From Streptomyces tirandamycinicus (GTDB lineage Bacteria > Actinomycetota > Actinomycetes > Streptomycetales > Streptomycetaceae), in NCBI RefSeq assembly GCF_003097515.1, contig NZ_CP029188.1, positions 186,001 through 250,000 of the forward strand: 64,000 nucleotides of DNA, given 5' to 3'. Numbering within the stretch: the first letter of the stretch is position 1; each line of letters opens with the position of its first letter. The translations under genes and the position numbers were made by a program. Below, piece after piece: positions 1-7,361 of this stretch. A model generated the notes under the pieces. It was not told the DNA's origin. It ran no database searches and was given only the letters and a program-made list of their open reading frames with translations.

Positions 1-113
1 TGTTCACCCGGTTCCCCGGACTGGACCTGTCCGTTCCGGAGGCGGAACTGGCCCGGCACGCCAGTTTCGTGGGGAACAGCGTCCGGGAACTGCCGGTGAG
101 ACCCGTTCCCTAG
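1..113 (+). CDS. Cytochrome P450, C-terminal end (partial)
   Basis: Reading from base 3, 36 codons are open and end in TAG at 111-113. The peptide runs from a FTRFPGLDL segment to a FVGNSVRELPVRP tail. This matches the usual last 35 residues of bacterial cytochrome P450s, where the 'LF.RFP.L.L' strand is followed by the 'F..G...LPV' C-terminal beta hairpin. The haem-binding Cys region lies outside the window, so neither class nor substrate can be assigned. The call rests on this short tail only. Confidence 0.7.
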   Translation, partial: FTRFPGLDLSVPEAELARHASFVGNSVRELPVRPVP

Positions 114-116
114 ACT

Positions 117-168
117 GGGCCCGTGGTCGGGGGCGGTGATCCGGGCCCGTGGTCCGGGGCCGCGATCG
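117..168. repeat. Imperfect 26-bp tandem duplication after the P450 gene
   Basis: Two neighbouring 26-bp units (117-142 and 143-168) both begin GGGCCCGTGGTC and end in GATC or GATCC. They lie just after the P450 stop codon. The rest of the gap to base 323 shows no further feature except the ribosome-binding region of the next gene. Confidence 0.6.
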
Positions 169-323
169 GCCTGTACGGACCGCGCCGGGCGCCACCCGTG
201 CGGACCGGGTCCGTGCGTCGCCCGGACGGACCGCCCCGGGCGGCCCCGTAGCCGGGGAAGGTCGCAGGCTGGAGCAGTACCGAGCACCGGAACCGCTCCG
301 GTGCCGACGGAGAAGGAGTCGGT

Positions 324-770
324 ATGGCCGGACGGTTCGAGGGGACGGTCGTGATCGACCGCCCGGTCGAAGAGGTCTTCGCGTTCCTCGCGGACGGCGA
401 GAACGACCGCAGGTTCAGTCCCCGGGTGCAGGAGATGACCAAGACGACCGACGGCCCGACCGGCCTGGGCACGGTCTACCGCAGCAAGGTCAAGGACGCG
501 GGGATGACCACCTCGCGCGAGTTCCGGATCAGCGAGTTCGACCCGCCGCACCGGATCCGCTGGACGGAGCTGTCGAAGAACCTGGTCACCGTCCCGGAGG
601 GCGGGTACGACCTGGAGGCCGTCGACGCCGGGCGGACCAGGCTCACCGTGTTCAACACCCTGGAGGGCCACGGCCTGGGCAAACTGATCGCCGGATTCGC
701 GCTGAGCGCGGCGCGCAAGGACGCGGACGCCTTCGCCCGGCGCATCAAGGCGGCGGTCGAGGCGTCCTGA
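324..770 (+). CDS. SRPBCC family protein (polyketide cyclase/START-like)
   Basis: 148 residues; ATG start with a GGAGAAGGAG ribosome-binding stretch just upstream. It opens with the classic SRPBCC beginning, a beta strand (GTVVIDRPVEEVFAFLAD), then a small helix and antiparallel strands (FRISEFDPPHRIRWTEL), and ends in a long C-terminal helix. This helix-grip fold binds small hydrophobic ligands, and the family includes polyketide cyclases and AHSA1-like proteins. No catalytic residue is diagnostic and nothing in the context names a ligand. The neighbouring P450 could hint at a shared hydrophobic substrate, but the 210-bp gap argues against one operon. The length is normal for single-domain members. 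Confidence 0.85.
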   Translation: MAGRFEGTVVIDRPVEEVFAFLADGENDRRFSPRVQEMTKTTDGPTGLGTVYRSKVKDAGMTTSREFRISEFDPPHRIRWTELSKNLVTVPEGGYDLEAVDAGRTRLTVFNTLEGHGLGKLIAGFALSAARKDADAFARRIKAAVEAS

Positions 771-780
771 GCGCGGCGGT

Positions 781-852
781 GTGCCGCGCCCGCGTGATCC
801 CGCCGCGGGTGTGCCGCGCCCGCGTGATCCCGCCGCGGGTGTGCCGCGCCCG
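781..852. repeat. 30-bp tandem repeat, 2.4 copies
   Basis: Two identical 30-bp units occupy 781-810 and 811-840, and a third partial unit (first 12 bases) runs to 852. Each unit begins GTGCCGCGCCCG. The third start is the left arm of the terminator hairpin, so the array is a duplicated terminator arm. Confidence 0.9.
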
Positions 853-879
853 GCGGGATCGCGGCGGGCGCGGCACACC
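838..879. terminator. Bidirectional terminator hairpin
   Basis: A perfect 15-bp inverted repeat (838-852 against 865-879) with a 12-base loop lies between two convergent genes, the SRPBCC gene and the minus-strand 128-residue gene. Its left arm is repeated upstream in the 30-bp tandem array, so alternative pairings are possible. Confidence 0.75.
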
Positions 880-903
880 GGTGACGGGGGCGCGACGGTT
901 CCC

Positions 904-1290
904 TCAGCCGCCCGCGGCGGGTGGCGAGTCGAGCCGCAGCCGCAGCTGCTTCTCTCCGTCCCCGGACACCGCGTGCTCCACCTCGACCGCGAAGCCCGTG
1001 GTCATGGCGCGTGCGAGCCGGTCCACCGCCGGGTACGAGCCCGACAGCTCGGCTCCCACCGGTCCGTGGAGGGCGGTGGCGGCCACGGGGCCGGCCGTGT
1101 CGGCGCACGCCACGTCGTAGGTCGCCGACCAGATGGTCGGATGGTCGCCCCGGCCCTCCTGGTGGGGGTGCTCCTCGGCACCCCGGTCGCAGGGGTAGGC
1201 CGCGAGCAGCGCGGCGAAGACGGCGTCGGCGTCCTCGGGCGCGCCGGTGAGCTGTACCGATACTTCCTCGTGCCTGTCGACGACGGCCAC
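904..1290 (-). CDS. Hypothetical protein, 128 residues
   Basis: GTG start with a GGACGGGG stretch upstream on the minus strand. The protein is acidic and soluble with no signal peptide or membrane segment. It starts with a beta-like stretch (EEVSVQLTGAPEDADAVFAALLAAY) and ends in a strand-rich half (FAVEVEHAV, KQLRLRLD). I do not recognise the family. It is convergent with the SRPBCC gene and shares its terminator, and it lies 280 bp downstream of a pepN remnant on the same strand. The codon pattern and the terminator position support a real gene, but no homology was tested. Confidence 0.55.
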   Translation of the reverse strand: MAVVDRHEEVSVQLTGAPEDADAVFAALLAAYPCDRGAEEHPHQEGRGDHPTIWSATYDVACADTAGPVAATALHGPVGAELSGSYPAVDRLARAMTTGFAVEVEHAVSGDGEKQLRLRLDSPPAAGG

Positions 1291-1570
1291 GGTGATCCCC
1301 GTCCTCTCTCACGCAGGGACGTCCCACTCCAAGGTCCCACTTCCCGGCCGGGACGGCACGCGCCCGTGGCTGGTACGTCTGGCGCCCGGAACGGGGGAGT
1401 GCGGCGCCGGGCCGGGACGGGCGCACAGCGCGGCCGGACGTGGGGGATGCCGGGCCGGGCGGCACGGCACGCCCCGCCCGCAGCCGCGGCCCCGGCCGGA
1501 ACTGATCCGCGGCGCCGCCGGACGGTCGTGCACGGGAGGCTCCGGCGGCGCCGGGCGGCGCCCCCGGACG

Positions 1571-1846
1571 GTCGTGGGCCTTCAGGGCCCGCTCCACACC
1601 GGCGCGGGACTCCAGGACGAGCCGGCGCAGCGCCGCGTTCGGGGCGGCGGAATCCAGCCATGCGTCCGTCGCGTCCAGCGTCTTGGCCGACACCTGGAGC
1701 GCGGGGTAGAGGCCCACCGCGATCTGCTGGGCGATCTCGTGGGAGCGCGACTCCCACACGCCCTTGACCGCCGAGAAGTACTTCTCCGTGTACGGGGCAA
1801 GCAGCTCCGGCTCGACGCGGCCAGGACCATCGACCAGCTCCAGGAG
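1571..1846 (-). pseudogene. pepN: Remnant of aminopeptidase N (C-terminal fragment)
   Basis: On the minus strand one frame reads about 92 residues that look like the end of the M1-family aminopeptidase ERAP1-like C-terminal domain: LLAPYTEKYFSAVKGVWE, then SHEIAQQIAVGLYPALQVS, then TLDATDAWLD, then RRLVLESRAGVERALKAHD. The preceding part, with the catalytic HExxH zinc domain, is absent, and no start codon or ribosome-binding site precedes the fragment. The frame has no stop after the usual C-terminus and runs on into low-complexity sequence. It is a decayed 3' end of a pepN copy, left by deletion or recombination. The intact housekeeping copy should be elsewhere in the genome. Confidence 0.75.
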
Positions 1847-2047
1847 GGGCGGGCGGGGCCTTCGGCGGCGGGATGCGGGCGGGATGCGGGATGCGGATGC
1901 GGCCGCCGGGTCCCGCCGCGGGCCGATCGAAGGACTTCTCCACCGGCCGGGGCGCTCCGGCCCGCGACACCGCGCGGGTGCGCGCCCCGGCGAGGGCGGC
2001 ATGGCATACCGCCGCCGCACCGGGGCAACCGGAGAGCACCCGACCCA

Positions 2048-2302
2048 ATGGAGTGGATCATGATGGTTGCCGGAATCATCGCCGTGTGCGCGGTGCTGCT
2101 CGTCCTCGCGTTTCTCCTGCCGCGTCTGTCCAGGCATCCGCAGAACGGTGCCCAACGGGCACTGGGGACGGGCGCGCGGGCGGGCGGAAAGGCCCCGGGC
2201 CCGGTCGGACGGCTGTTCAGCAGGTCGTTCCACAGCAGTTCGCGGGCCGTCGGACGGTCCGGGTCGGCGGGGCGCAAGGCGAGGGGCCGCATGCCCTTCT
2301 GA
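2048..2302 (+). CDS. Small single-pass membrane protein, 84 residues
   Basis: ATG start preceded by CCGGAGAG. One N-terminal membrane segment (residues 5-24, VAGIIAVCAVLLVLAFLLP) is followed by a basic Gly/Ser/Arg-rich cytoplasmic tail that ends RSGSAGRKARGRMPF. The arrangement resembles small Streptomyces membrane proteins of unknown function (probably DUF6411, from memory). There is no clear operon partner: it stands alone between the pepN remnant and the convergent GH65 gene. The role is unknown; the tail could interact with membrane or nucleic acid through its positive charge. Confidence 0.7.
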   Translation: MEWIMMVAGIIAVCAVLLVLAFLLPRLSRHPQNGAQRALGTGARAGGKAPGPVGRLFSRSFHSSSRAVGRSGSAGRKARGRMPF

Positions 2303-2430
2303 CGGCGCACCGGATGCGGTATCGCTCAGCCGGTCCCGCTTCCGGCCGGTGCGCGGGCTCTCGGCGTCACGCACCCGGCGAGGGCCCTGGCACCCCGGGC
2401 GGCCGCCCTCGCTCTCGGGGGCTCCCCGGA

Positions 2431-4842
2431 TCAGCCCGCCGGCAGCACGAGCGTGCAGGTCTCTCCCGGTGCGACGGTGACGGCCTGATCGGTCAGCACC
2501 ACGCGGATCGGGGACTCCCGCGACTCGGGTACGGCGATCTCCAGTTGCCCGCTCCGCAGCCGCACCCCGACACCCCAGTGGCCGCGGTACCGCAGCGGGA
2601 ACCCATACTCGGACAGCGCGGGGAGCGGTACCGGATCCAGCCACAGCGCGTTCTCCCGGGTCTCCAGGCCGGTCAGGCCGCGCTGGACCAGGTCGAGGGT
2701 CCCCGCCATGGCGCCGAGGTGGACGCCTTCGCCGGTGGTGCCGCCCTGGATGTCGGCGATGTCCGCCTCGAGGGCCTCACGGCAGTACGACCATGCGTCG
2801 GCCCGTCTGACCCGCGCGAGGACCCAGCCGTGGACCAGGCCGCTGAGGGTGGAGCCGTGGCTGGTGCGGCGCAGGTAGTAGTCCACGGTCCGGTGCCAGA
2901 GCCGGTCGTCCAGGTCGTAGCCGAGGCGGCCGAAGAGCTGCCGCAGTTCGGCGGGTGAGAAGAGGTAGCCGAGCATCAGGACGTCGGCCTGCTTGGACGC
3001 CTGGTAGCGGTTGACGGTGTCGCCCTCGGCCTCGAGGATCCGGTCGAGGCGCCGGATGTCGCCGTACCGCTCCCGGTATCCGTCCCAGTCCAGCTCGGCG
3101 AGGTCGCCGTAGCCGTCGAACTGGCTGATGACGCCCCGGTGGTGGGGCACCCTCAGCCTTCTGGACACCTCTTCCCACCGGGCGGGTTCGTCGACGTCCA
3201 GTTCCACCCGCTCGAAGAGCTCCCGGCGGCGCCAGGCCGGGAGGCGCCCCACGAGGTCCACGGCACGGCCGAGTACCCAGGCGGCGGTGACGTTGGTGTA
3301 CGCGTTGTCGTCCAGACCGGGCCGTTCCGCACCCGGGTAGCCGTCGTGGTACTCGTCGGGGCCGACCACGCCGCGAATGCGGTAGCGGCCCGTCCCGGGG
3401 TCCAGGGCGGCGGTGTCCGCCCAGAAGCGGGCGATCTGCAGCACCATCTCCGCGCCCTTGGTGTGGAGGAACTCCGTGTCGCCGGTGGCCTCGCAGTAGC
3501 GCCACACGTTGTAGGCGATGGCCGAGCCGACGTGGTGCTGGAGCCGGGTGCGGTCCGGCAGCCACCGGCCCGAACGGGGGTTGAGATGCAGCTGCTGGGT
3601 CTCCTCACGGCCGTCGCTGCCGCTCTGCCAGGGATACATCGCCCCGGCCCGCCCCGTCTCCCGGGCGGCCCGGCACGCCCGGGGAAGACGCCGGTGCCGG
3701 TAGTCGAGAAGCGCGCGGGAGACCTCCGGGAAGTGCAGGTTCAGATAGGGCAGCACGAACAGCTCGTCCCAGAAGACGTGCCCTCGGTACGCCTCACCGT
3801 GCAGTCCGCGGGCCGGTACGCCCACGTCGAGGTCCGCGGTGTGCGGTGAGAGCGTCTGCAGGACGTGGAAGAGGTGCAGCCGCAGCACCCGACCGGCCTG
3901 ACCGGGCACCCGGATGTCGGCGTGCCGCCACAACTGGGCCCATGCGGTGGTGTGGCCGGCCATCAGGGCGTCGAAGTCCGCGGCCGTGGACGCCCGGTCG
4001 ACCGCGGCGCCGAGCGGGTCGCCGATCGCCCGGTCGCGCGAGGTGTGCAGGGCCGCGGTCTTGTCCACGACGACGGGCACCCCGGGGGCGAGGGGGATCA
4101 CCAGCCGGCGGACGGCCCGGTGCCGGGCGGGGTGGAGCAGCGACGAAGCCGGCCGGCCACCGGAGACGACGGTACGGGCCGCCATCGCGATACCGACGTC
4201 GGAGCTGTTGGTGCGGCACCCCAGCCACACGGTCTCGGACTCCTCCGTCCCGGTCTGCACATGGGCCAGGTGGTTGCGGCTGAGGGACCGGTAGCGGTGG
4301 ACGTTCCCGTTGAGCACGTCACCGTCGATCGCCGACTCGACTTCGATCTCTCCCGACCAGTCCTCGGCGGTGAAGACGGTCCGCAGCACGGCGAGGTGGG
4401 GATCCGCCATGTGCACCGCGCGGATCTGCTCGACACCGAGCACGCCGGCCCGGCCGTCCCGGTAGCGGAACGTGCGGGTGAGTGTGCCCCGCCGCAGGTC
4501 CAGGGTGTGCCGGTAGTGGAGGAAGCTGTGGGAGTCCGGGGTGAACCACTGGCCCGGAGGTCCTTCGGCGGAGTGGATCCGGAACCGCAGGGGCAGCCAG
4601 TTCGGGAGGTTGACCAGGTCCTCGTTCACCACCGTGCGCCCGGCCACGGTGGACTCCAGGCGGTTGTAGCATCCGGCCGCGTAGGTCCCCGGGTAGTGCA
4701 CCAGGCCCGCTGCGCTCTCCGGCACGGCCCCGCGGGTGGCGAAGTAGCCGTTGCCGAGCGTGCACAGTGACTCACGCAGCCGTTCGGCCGCGGGGTCATA
4801 GCCCTCGTACTCCCAGGTCCACTCCGGATTCGCCGTTCTCAC
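2431..4842 (-). CDS. Glycoside hydrolase family 65 protein (trehalose/maltose/kojibiose phosphorylase-like)
   Basis: 803 residues, the normal length of GH65. The N-terminal beta-sandwich (about 1-270) leads by a linker into the (alpha/alpha)6 barrel (about 300-690) and a C-terminal beta domain. Signatures visible are GHVFWDELF near 354-362, the general-acid Glu497 within VVGPDEYHDG, YQASKQADV near 610 and RTSHGST, which in phosphorylases helps to hold phosphate. GH65 enzymes split alpha-linked disaccharides, usually with phosphate, to give beta-glucose 1-phosphate; the exact disaccharide cannot be read from sequence. A GH15 enzyme 2.5 kb away points to storage-sugar turnover. The gene is monocistronic with a strong in-frame ATG. 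Confidence 0.9.
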   Translation of the reverse strand: MRTANPEWTWEYEGYDPAAERLRESLCTLGNGYFATRGAVPESAAGLVHYPGTYAAGCYNRLESTVAGRTVVNEDLVNLPNWLPLRFRIHSAEGPPGQWFTPDSHSFLHYRHTLDLRRGTLTRTFRYRDGRAGVLGVEQIRAVHMADPHLAVLRTVFTAEDWSGEIEVESAIDGDVLNGNVHRYRSLSRNHLAHVQTGTEESETVWLGCRTNSSDVGIAMAARTVVSGGRPASSLLHPARHRAVRRLVIPLAPGVPVVVDKTAALHTSRDRAIGDPLGAAVDRASTAADFDALMAGHTTAWAQLWRHADIRVPGQAGRVLRLHLFHVLQTLSPHTADLDVGVPARGLHGEAYRGHVFWDELFVLPYLNLHFPEVSRALLDYRHRRLPRACRAARETGRAGAMYPWQSGSDGREETQQLHLNPRSGRWLPDRTRLQHHVGSAIAYNVWRYCEATGDTEFLHTKGAEMVLQIARFWADTAALDPGTGRYRIRGVVGPDEYHDGYPGAERPGLDDNAYTNVTAAWVLGRAVDLVGRLPAWRRRELFERVELDVDEPARWEEVSRRLRVPHHRGVISQFDGYGDLAELDWDGYRERYGDIRRLDRILEAEGDTVNRYQASKQADVLMLGYLFSPAELRQLFGRLGYDLDDRLWHRTVDYYLRRTSHGSTLSGLVHGWVLARVRRADAWSYCREALEADIADIQGGTTGEGVHLGAMAGTLDLVQRGLTGLETRENALWLDPVPLPALSEYGFPLRYRGHWGVGVRLRSGQLEIAVPESRESPIRVVLTDQAVTVAPGETCTLVLPAG

Positions 4843-5234
4843 CAGCCCTTCGTAGCGGGCCGTACGGGCACGCTTCCCGGCCCGGCCGTACGGGCGCAGG
4901 CGACGGCAGGCGCCGCGGGGCGGCAGGCGCGCTGCTGCTCATCGGCGGCCGGCCCCTTCGGGCGCTCGTCAAGCGTCCCTGTGAACACCGTCGCACCACC
5001 CGGTCGCCGACGCGACACGCGTGGCCGGCGCCGGGACGGCGATCCACCGGCGGCCGCGGGCACCGAGCCGGGCGCGGGAGCGACGGCGGAGCCGTCCCGC
5101 CGTGCGAGCCCCGGGCCCGCCCCGACCGGTATCGCCTCCGCGGCCCCGCCGACCGGTGGGCCGCACCGGCCAGGTCGGCATCGGCCGGGGCACTCTCGGC
5201 CAGGTCGGCATCGGCCGGGCACGCCTCGGCCGGC
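4843..5234. other. Gene-free spacer with duplicated segments
   Basis: No coding sequence is supported in these 392 bp. The stretch holds a 30-bp-period repeat (22 bases starting GGCCAGGTCGGCATCGGCC at 5168 and again at 5198). It also holds one copy of a 27-bp sequence (5051-5077) that is repeated exactly inside the next gene (5465-5491). It is the promoter side of the GH65 gene and the end of the HTH-PNPOx gene. Confidence 0.6.
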
Positions 5235-6245
5235 TCACTCCTCGGCCGGATCGATGCGGCGGCCGGTCACGCGCCGGGGCTGGATGGCCACCCACATCTC
5301 CCGTTCACCGCCCGCCCAAGGCCGGGTGTGCGCGCCTTCGGCGAGCCGCCGCACCGCGCCGGGATCCGTGACGTGTCGCGCCGGGCCGACGACGAGGACA
5401 CTCCAGCCCCGGCTCTCGGTCTCGTCCAGATGATCGACCTCGAACGCCACCTCGGTGCCCGCGGCGGCCGCGGGCACCGAGCCGGGCGCGGTCCGGAAGG
5501 CGATCCGGTCGTCGACGACTTCGTAGTTCACCGGCACGACCGCCGGCCCGTCCGGGGTCGTGACGGCGACACGGCCCAGGCCGTGGGTGGAGAGGCGGGC
5601 GCGGCATTCGTCCGCGCCGAGGTCCCGCAGCCGGGGACGGAGGAGGGCCCGGCCCTGTCCCGGCGGCAGATCGGTGCCGCCCCCGCGCAGCGCTGCCACG
5701 CTCGTGCCCAGCGCGCCGGCCAGACGGGCGAGGGCCCCCAGACCGGGGTCGGCCGGGCGTTCCTCGAGGTAGGCAAGGTACTCGGGCGACATGGCGGCAC
5801 GGCCGGCCACGGTGGCCCGGGAGAGCCCCTGCCGCTCGCGTGCGGCGGCCAGGCGCCCGCCGATGCCGCCGGGACCGGGTGGCCCGTCCGGCCGGGGGCC
5901 GTCGGCCCCCGCGCCCGGTCCCTCGGTACCCGCCTCCTCGACGCCTGCCCCCTCACCGCCTGCCCCCTCCGCACCCGTGGTCCCCGCACCCGGCCCCTCC
6001 GTGCCCGGCCCGGGGGGCGGTGCCGTCGCCCCGGGCGGGCGCCCGAGAGGCTCGAGATGCTCGAGGTGGCGGACATGGGCGTCGGACCCGGGGAACACCA
6101 GCGTCACCTCGTCCGTGTCCGACCAGCGCACGTCGTAGGGAGGTGTTCCGTCCGTGTGGTGGAGTCCGACGATCTCGCCCTCGCGCCTGGTGGCGCCGGT
6201 CGCCGGACTCTGGATGACGAGTTGGTCGCCGAGGTGAGCTCGCAT
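5235..6245 (-). CDS. DUF1918 - HTH (XRE) - PNPOx-like fusion protein
   Basis: I start it at the ATG at 6245 (MRAHLGDQLVI), because GAGGAAAC lies about 10 bases upstream and DUF1918 proteins begin this way; an upstream in-frame start at 6299 is less likely. This gives 336 residues in three parts: DUF1918 (about 1-62), an acidic Gly/Pro/Glu linker, a Cro/CI-type HTH (RLAAARERQGLSRATVAGRA, about 125-190), and a pyridoxamine 5'-phosphate-oxidase-like split barrel (about 200-336) that normally binds FMN or F420. HTH-PNPOx fusions are common in Streptomyces; the added DUF1918 is unusual. It may be a redox- or flavin-sensing regulator, which is inference. Confidence 0.8.
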   Translation of the reverse strand: MRAHLGDQLVIQSPATGATRREGEIVGLHHTDGTPPYDVRWSDTDEVTLVFPGSDAHVRHLEHLEPLGRPPGATAPPPGPGTEGPGAGTTGAEGAGGEGAGVEEAGTEGPGAGADGPRPDGPPGPGGIGGRLAAARERQGLSRATVAGRAAMSPEYLAYLEERPADPGLGALARLAGALGTSVAALRGGGTDLPPGQGRALLRPRLRDLGADECRARLSTHGLGRVAVTTPDGPAVVPVNYEVVDDRIAFRTAPGSVPAAAAGTEVAFEVDHLDETESRGWSVLVVGPARHVTDPGAVRRLAEGAHTRPWAGGEREMWVAIQPRRVTGRRIDPAEE

Positions 6246-6457
6246 GATCGCCGCCGTTTCCTCAGAATGTTGCTGTATCCAACGTGCCACTCGCGGCATG
6301 CCGCCGCACGGGCCGGAAAGCCCTCACCACAGGGCCGGTCAGACCGCTCTCGAGACGGCCGGGCGCGGGTCCGGACCGCTCACCCGCAGGGCCCGGGTGC
6401 CGACCCGCTCGGTACCTGACCCTGATCGCCGTCACGAGGCTCGAAGGGACGGGCGAC

Positions 6458-7132
6458 ATGCAGCACCGAACGGTCGCAGAACTCATGACCCGGCAGGTCG
6501 TCCGGGCGCGGCGCGATCTGCCGTTCAAGGAGATCGTCAAGCTTCTGGCGGAGAACGACGTCACCGCCGTACCGGTGGTGGACGAGCAGGACCGCCCGAT
6601 GGGAGTGGTCTCCGAGGCAGACCTGCTGCGCAAGTCCGCGGACCAGGAGGACCCGTCCGGCCGTATGCCGATCCCGCGTCCGGAGGCCTGGGAACGCGCC
6701 AAGGCCGAGGGGGTCAGGGCCGAGGAGCTGATGTCGGCCCCCGCGGTGTGCGCGCGCCCGGAGTGGAACGTGGTCGAGGCGGCCCGTCTCATGGAGGTGC
6801 ACGGCGTCAAGCGGCTGCCCGTCGTGGACGAGACGGACACGCTGCTGGGCATCGTCAGCCGGAGCGACCTGCTGCGGGTCTTCCTGCGCCGTGACGACGC
6901 GATCCGGGACGAGATCACCCGCGACGTGCTGCAGCAGACGCTGGGCCTCGCCCCCTCGGCGGTGGCGGTCGACGTCCTGGAGGGGCAGGTCACCCTGGAC
7001 GGATCCGTCGAGTTCAGGAGCCTGGTCCCCATCATCGAGCGCCTGTGCAGAAGCGTGGACGGGGTGGTCTCGGTCTCCGCACACATCACGTACCGGAGCG
7101 ACGACACCGGGAGAACCGCCACGGGCGGGTGA
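6458..7132 (+). CDS. CBS-pair and BON domain protein
   Basis: 224 residues from an ATG preceded by GAAGGGACGGG. CBS1 spans about 1-65 (VAELMTRQVV, VTAVPVVDEQDRPMGVVSEADLL) and CBS2 about 90-145 (AEELMSAPAV, GVKRLPVVDETDTLLGIVSRSDLL). A BON domain follows (about 155-215), built as helix, VAVDVLEGQVTLDGSV and ending VVSVSAHITY. CBS pairs bind adenine nucleotides, and BON domains bind phospholipid or other hydrophobic ligands. In Streptomyces such proteins cluster with universal-stress and redox-stress genes, and this one lies among carbohydrate-storage enzymes. It probably reports energy state; its effector target is unknown. It is divergent from the DUF1918-HTH-PNPOx gene, with a 212-bp shared promoter zone. 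Confidence 0.9.
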   Translation: MQHRTVAELMTRQVVRARRDLPFKEIVKLLAENDVTAVPVVDEQDRPMGVVSEADLLRKSADQEDPSGRMPIPRPEAWERAKAEGVRAEELMSAPAVCARPEWNVVEAARLMEVHGVKRLPVVDETDTLLGIVSRSDLLRVFLRRDDAIRDEITRDVLQQTLGLAPSAVAVDVLEGQVTLDGSVEFRSLVPIIERLCRSVDGVVSVSAHITYRSDDTGRTATGG

Positions 7133-7361
7133 CCCCCCGGTCCGGCAGGTGGGCCGCGGCATCCGGTCGACGGGCCATGACGGCCGCCGGACTCGGCGCC
7201 GCCTGCCCGAGGCCGCTCGTCCCTCACGGCATCGGGCCCGCGCCGTCCCGCCCGCCAAGAGGCACCGGCCCGACTCGTGTGCCGCACGACTCCGAGCCTC
7301 ACCCCGATCCGGCCCCGCGGGTGCGGTGCGTCCGCGGGGCCGTCGGCGGGCGCGTACCCGG

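Noticed and set aside
1309..1533. Minus-strand 74-codon open frame
   Set aside because: Arg/Pro/Gly-rich composition without a ribosome-binding site, typical of chance open frames at this GC content; the 1291-2047 stretch holds only the pepN remnant.
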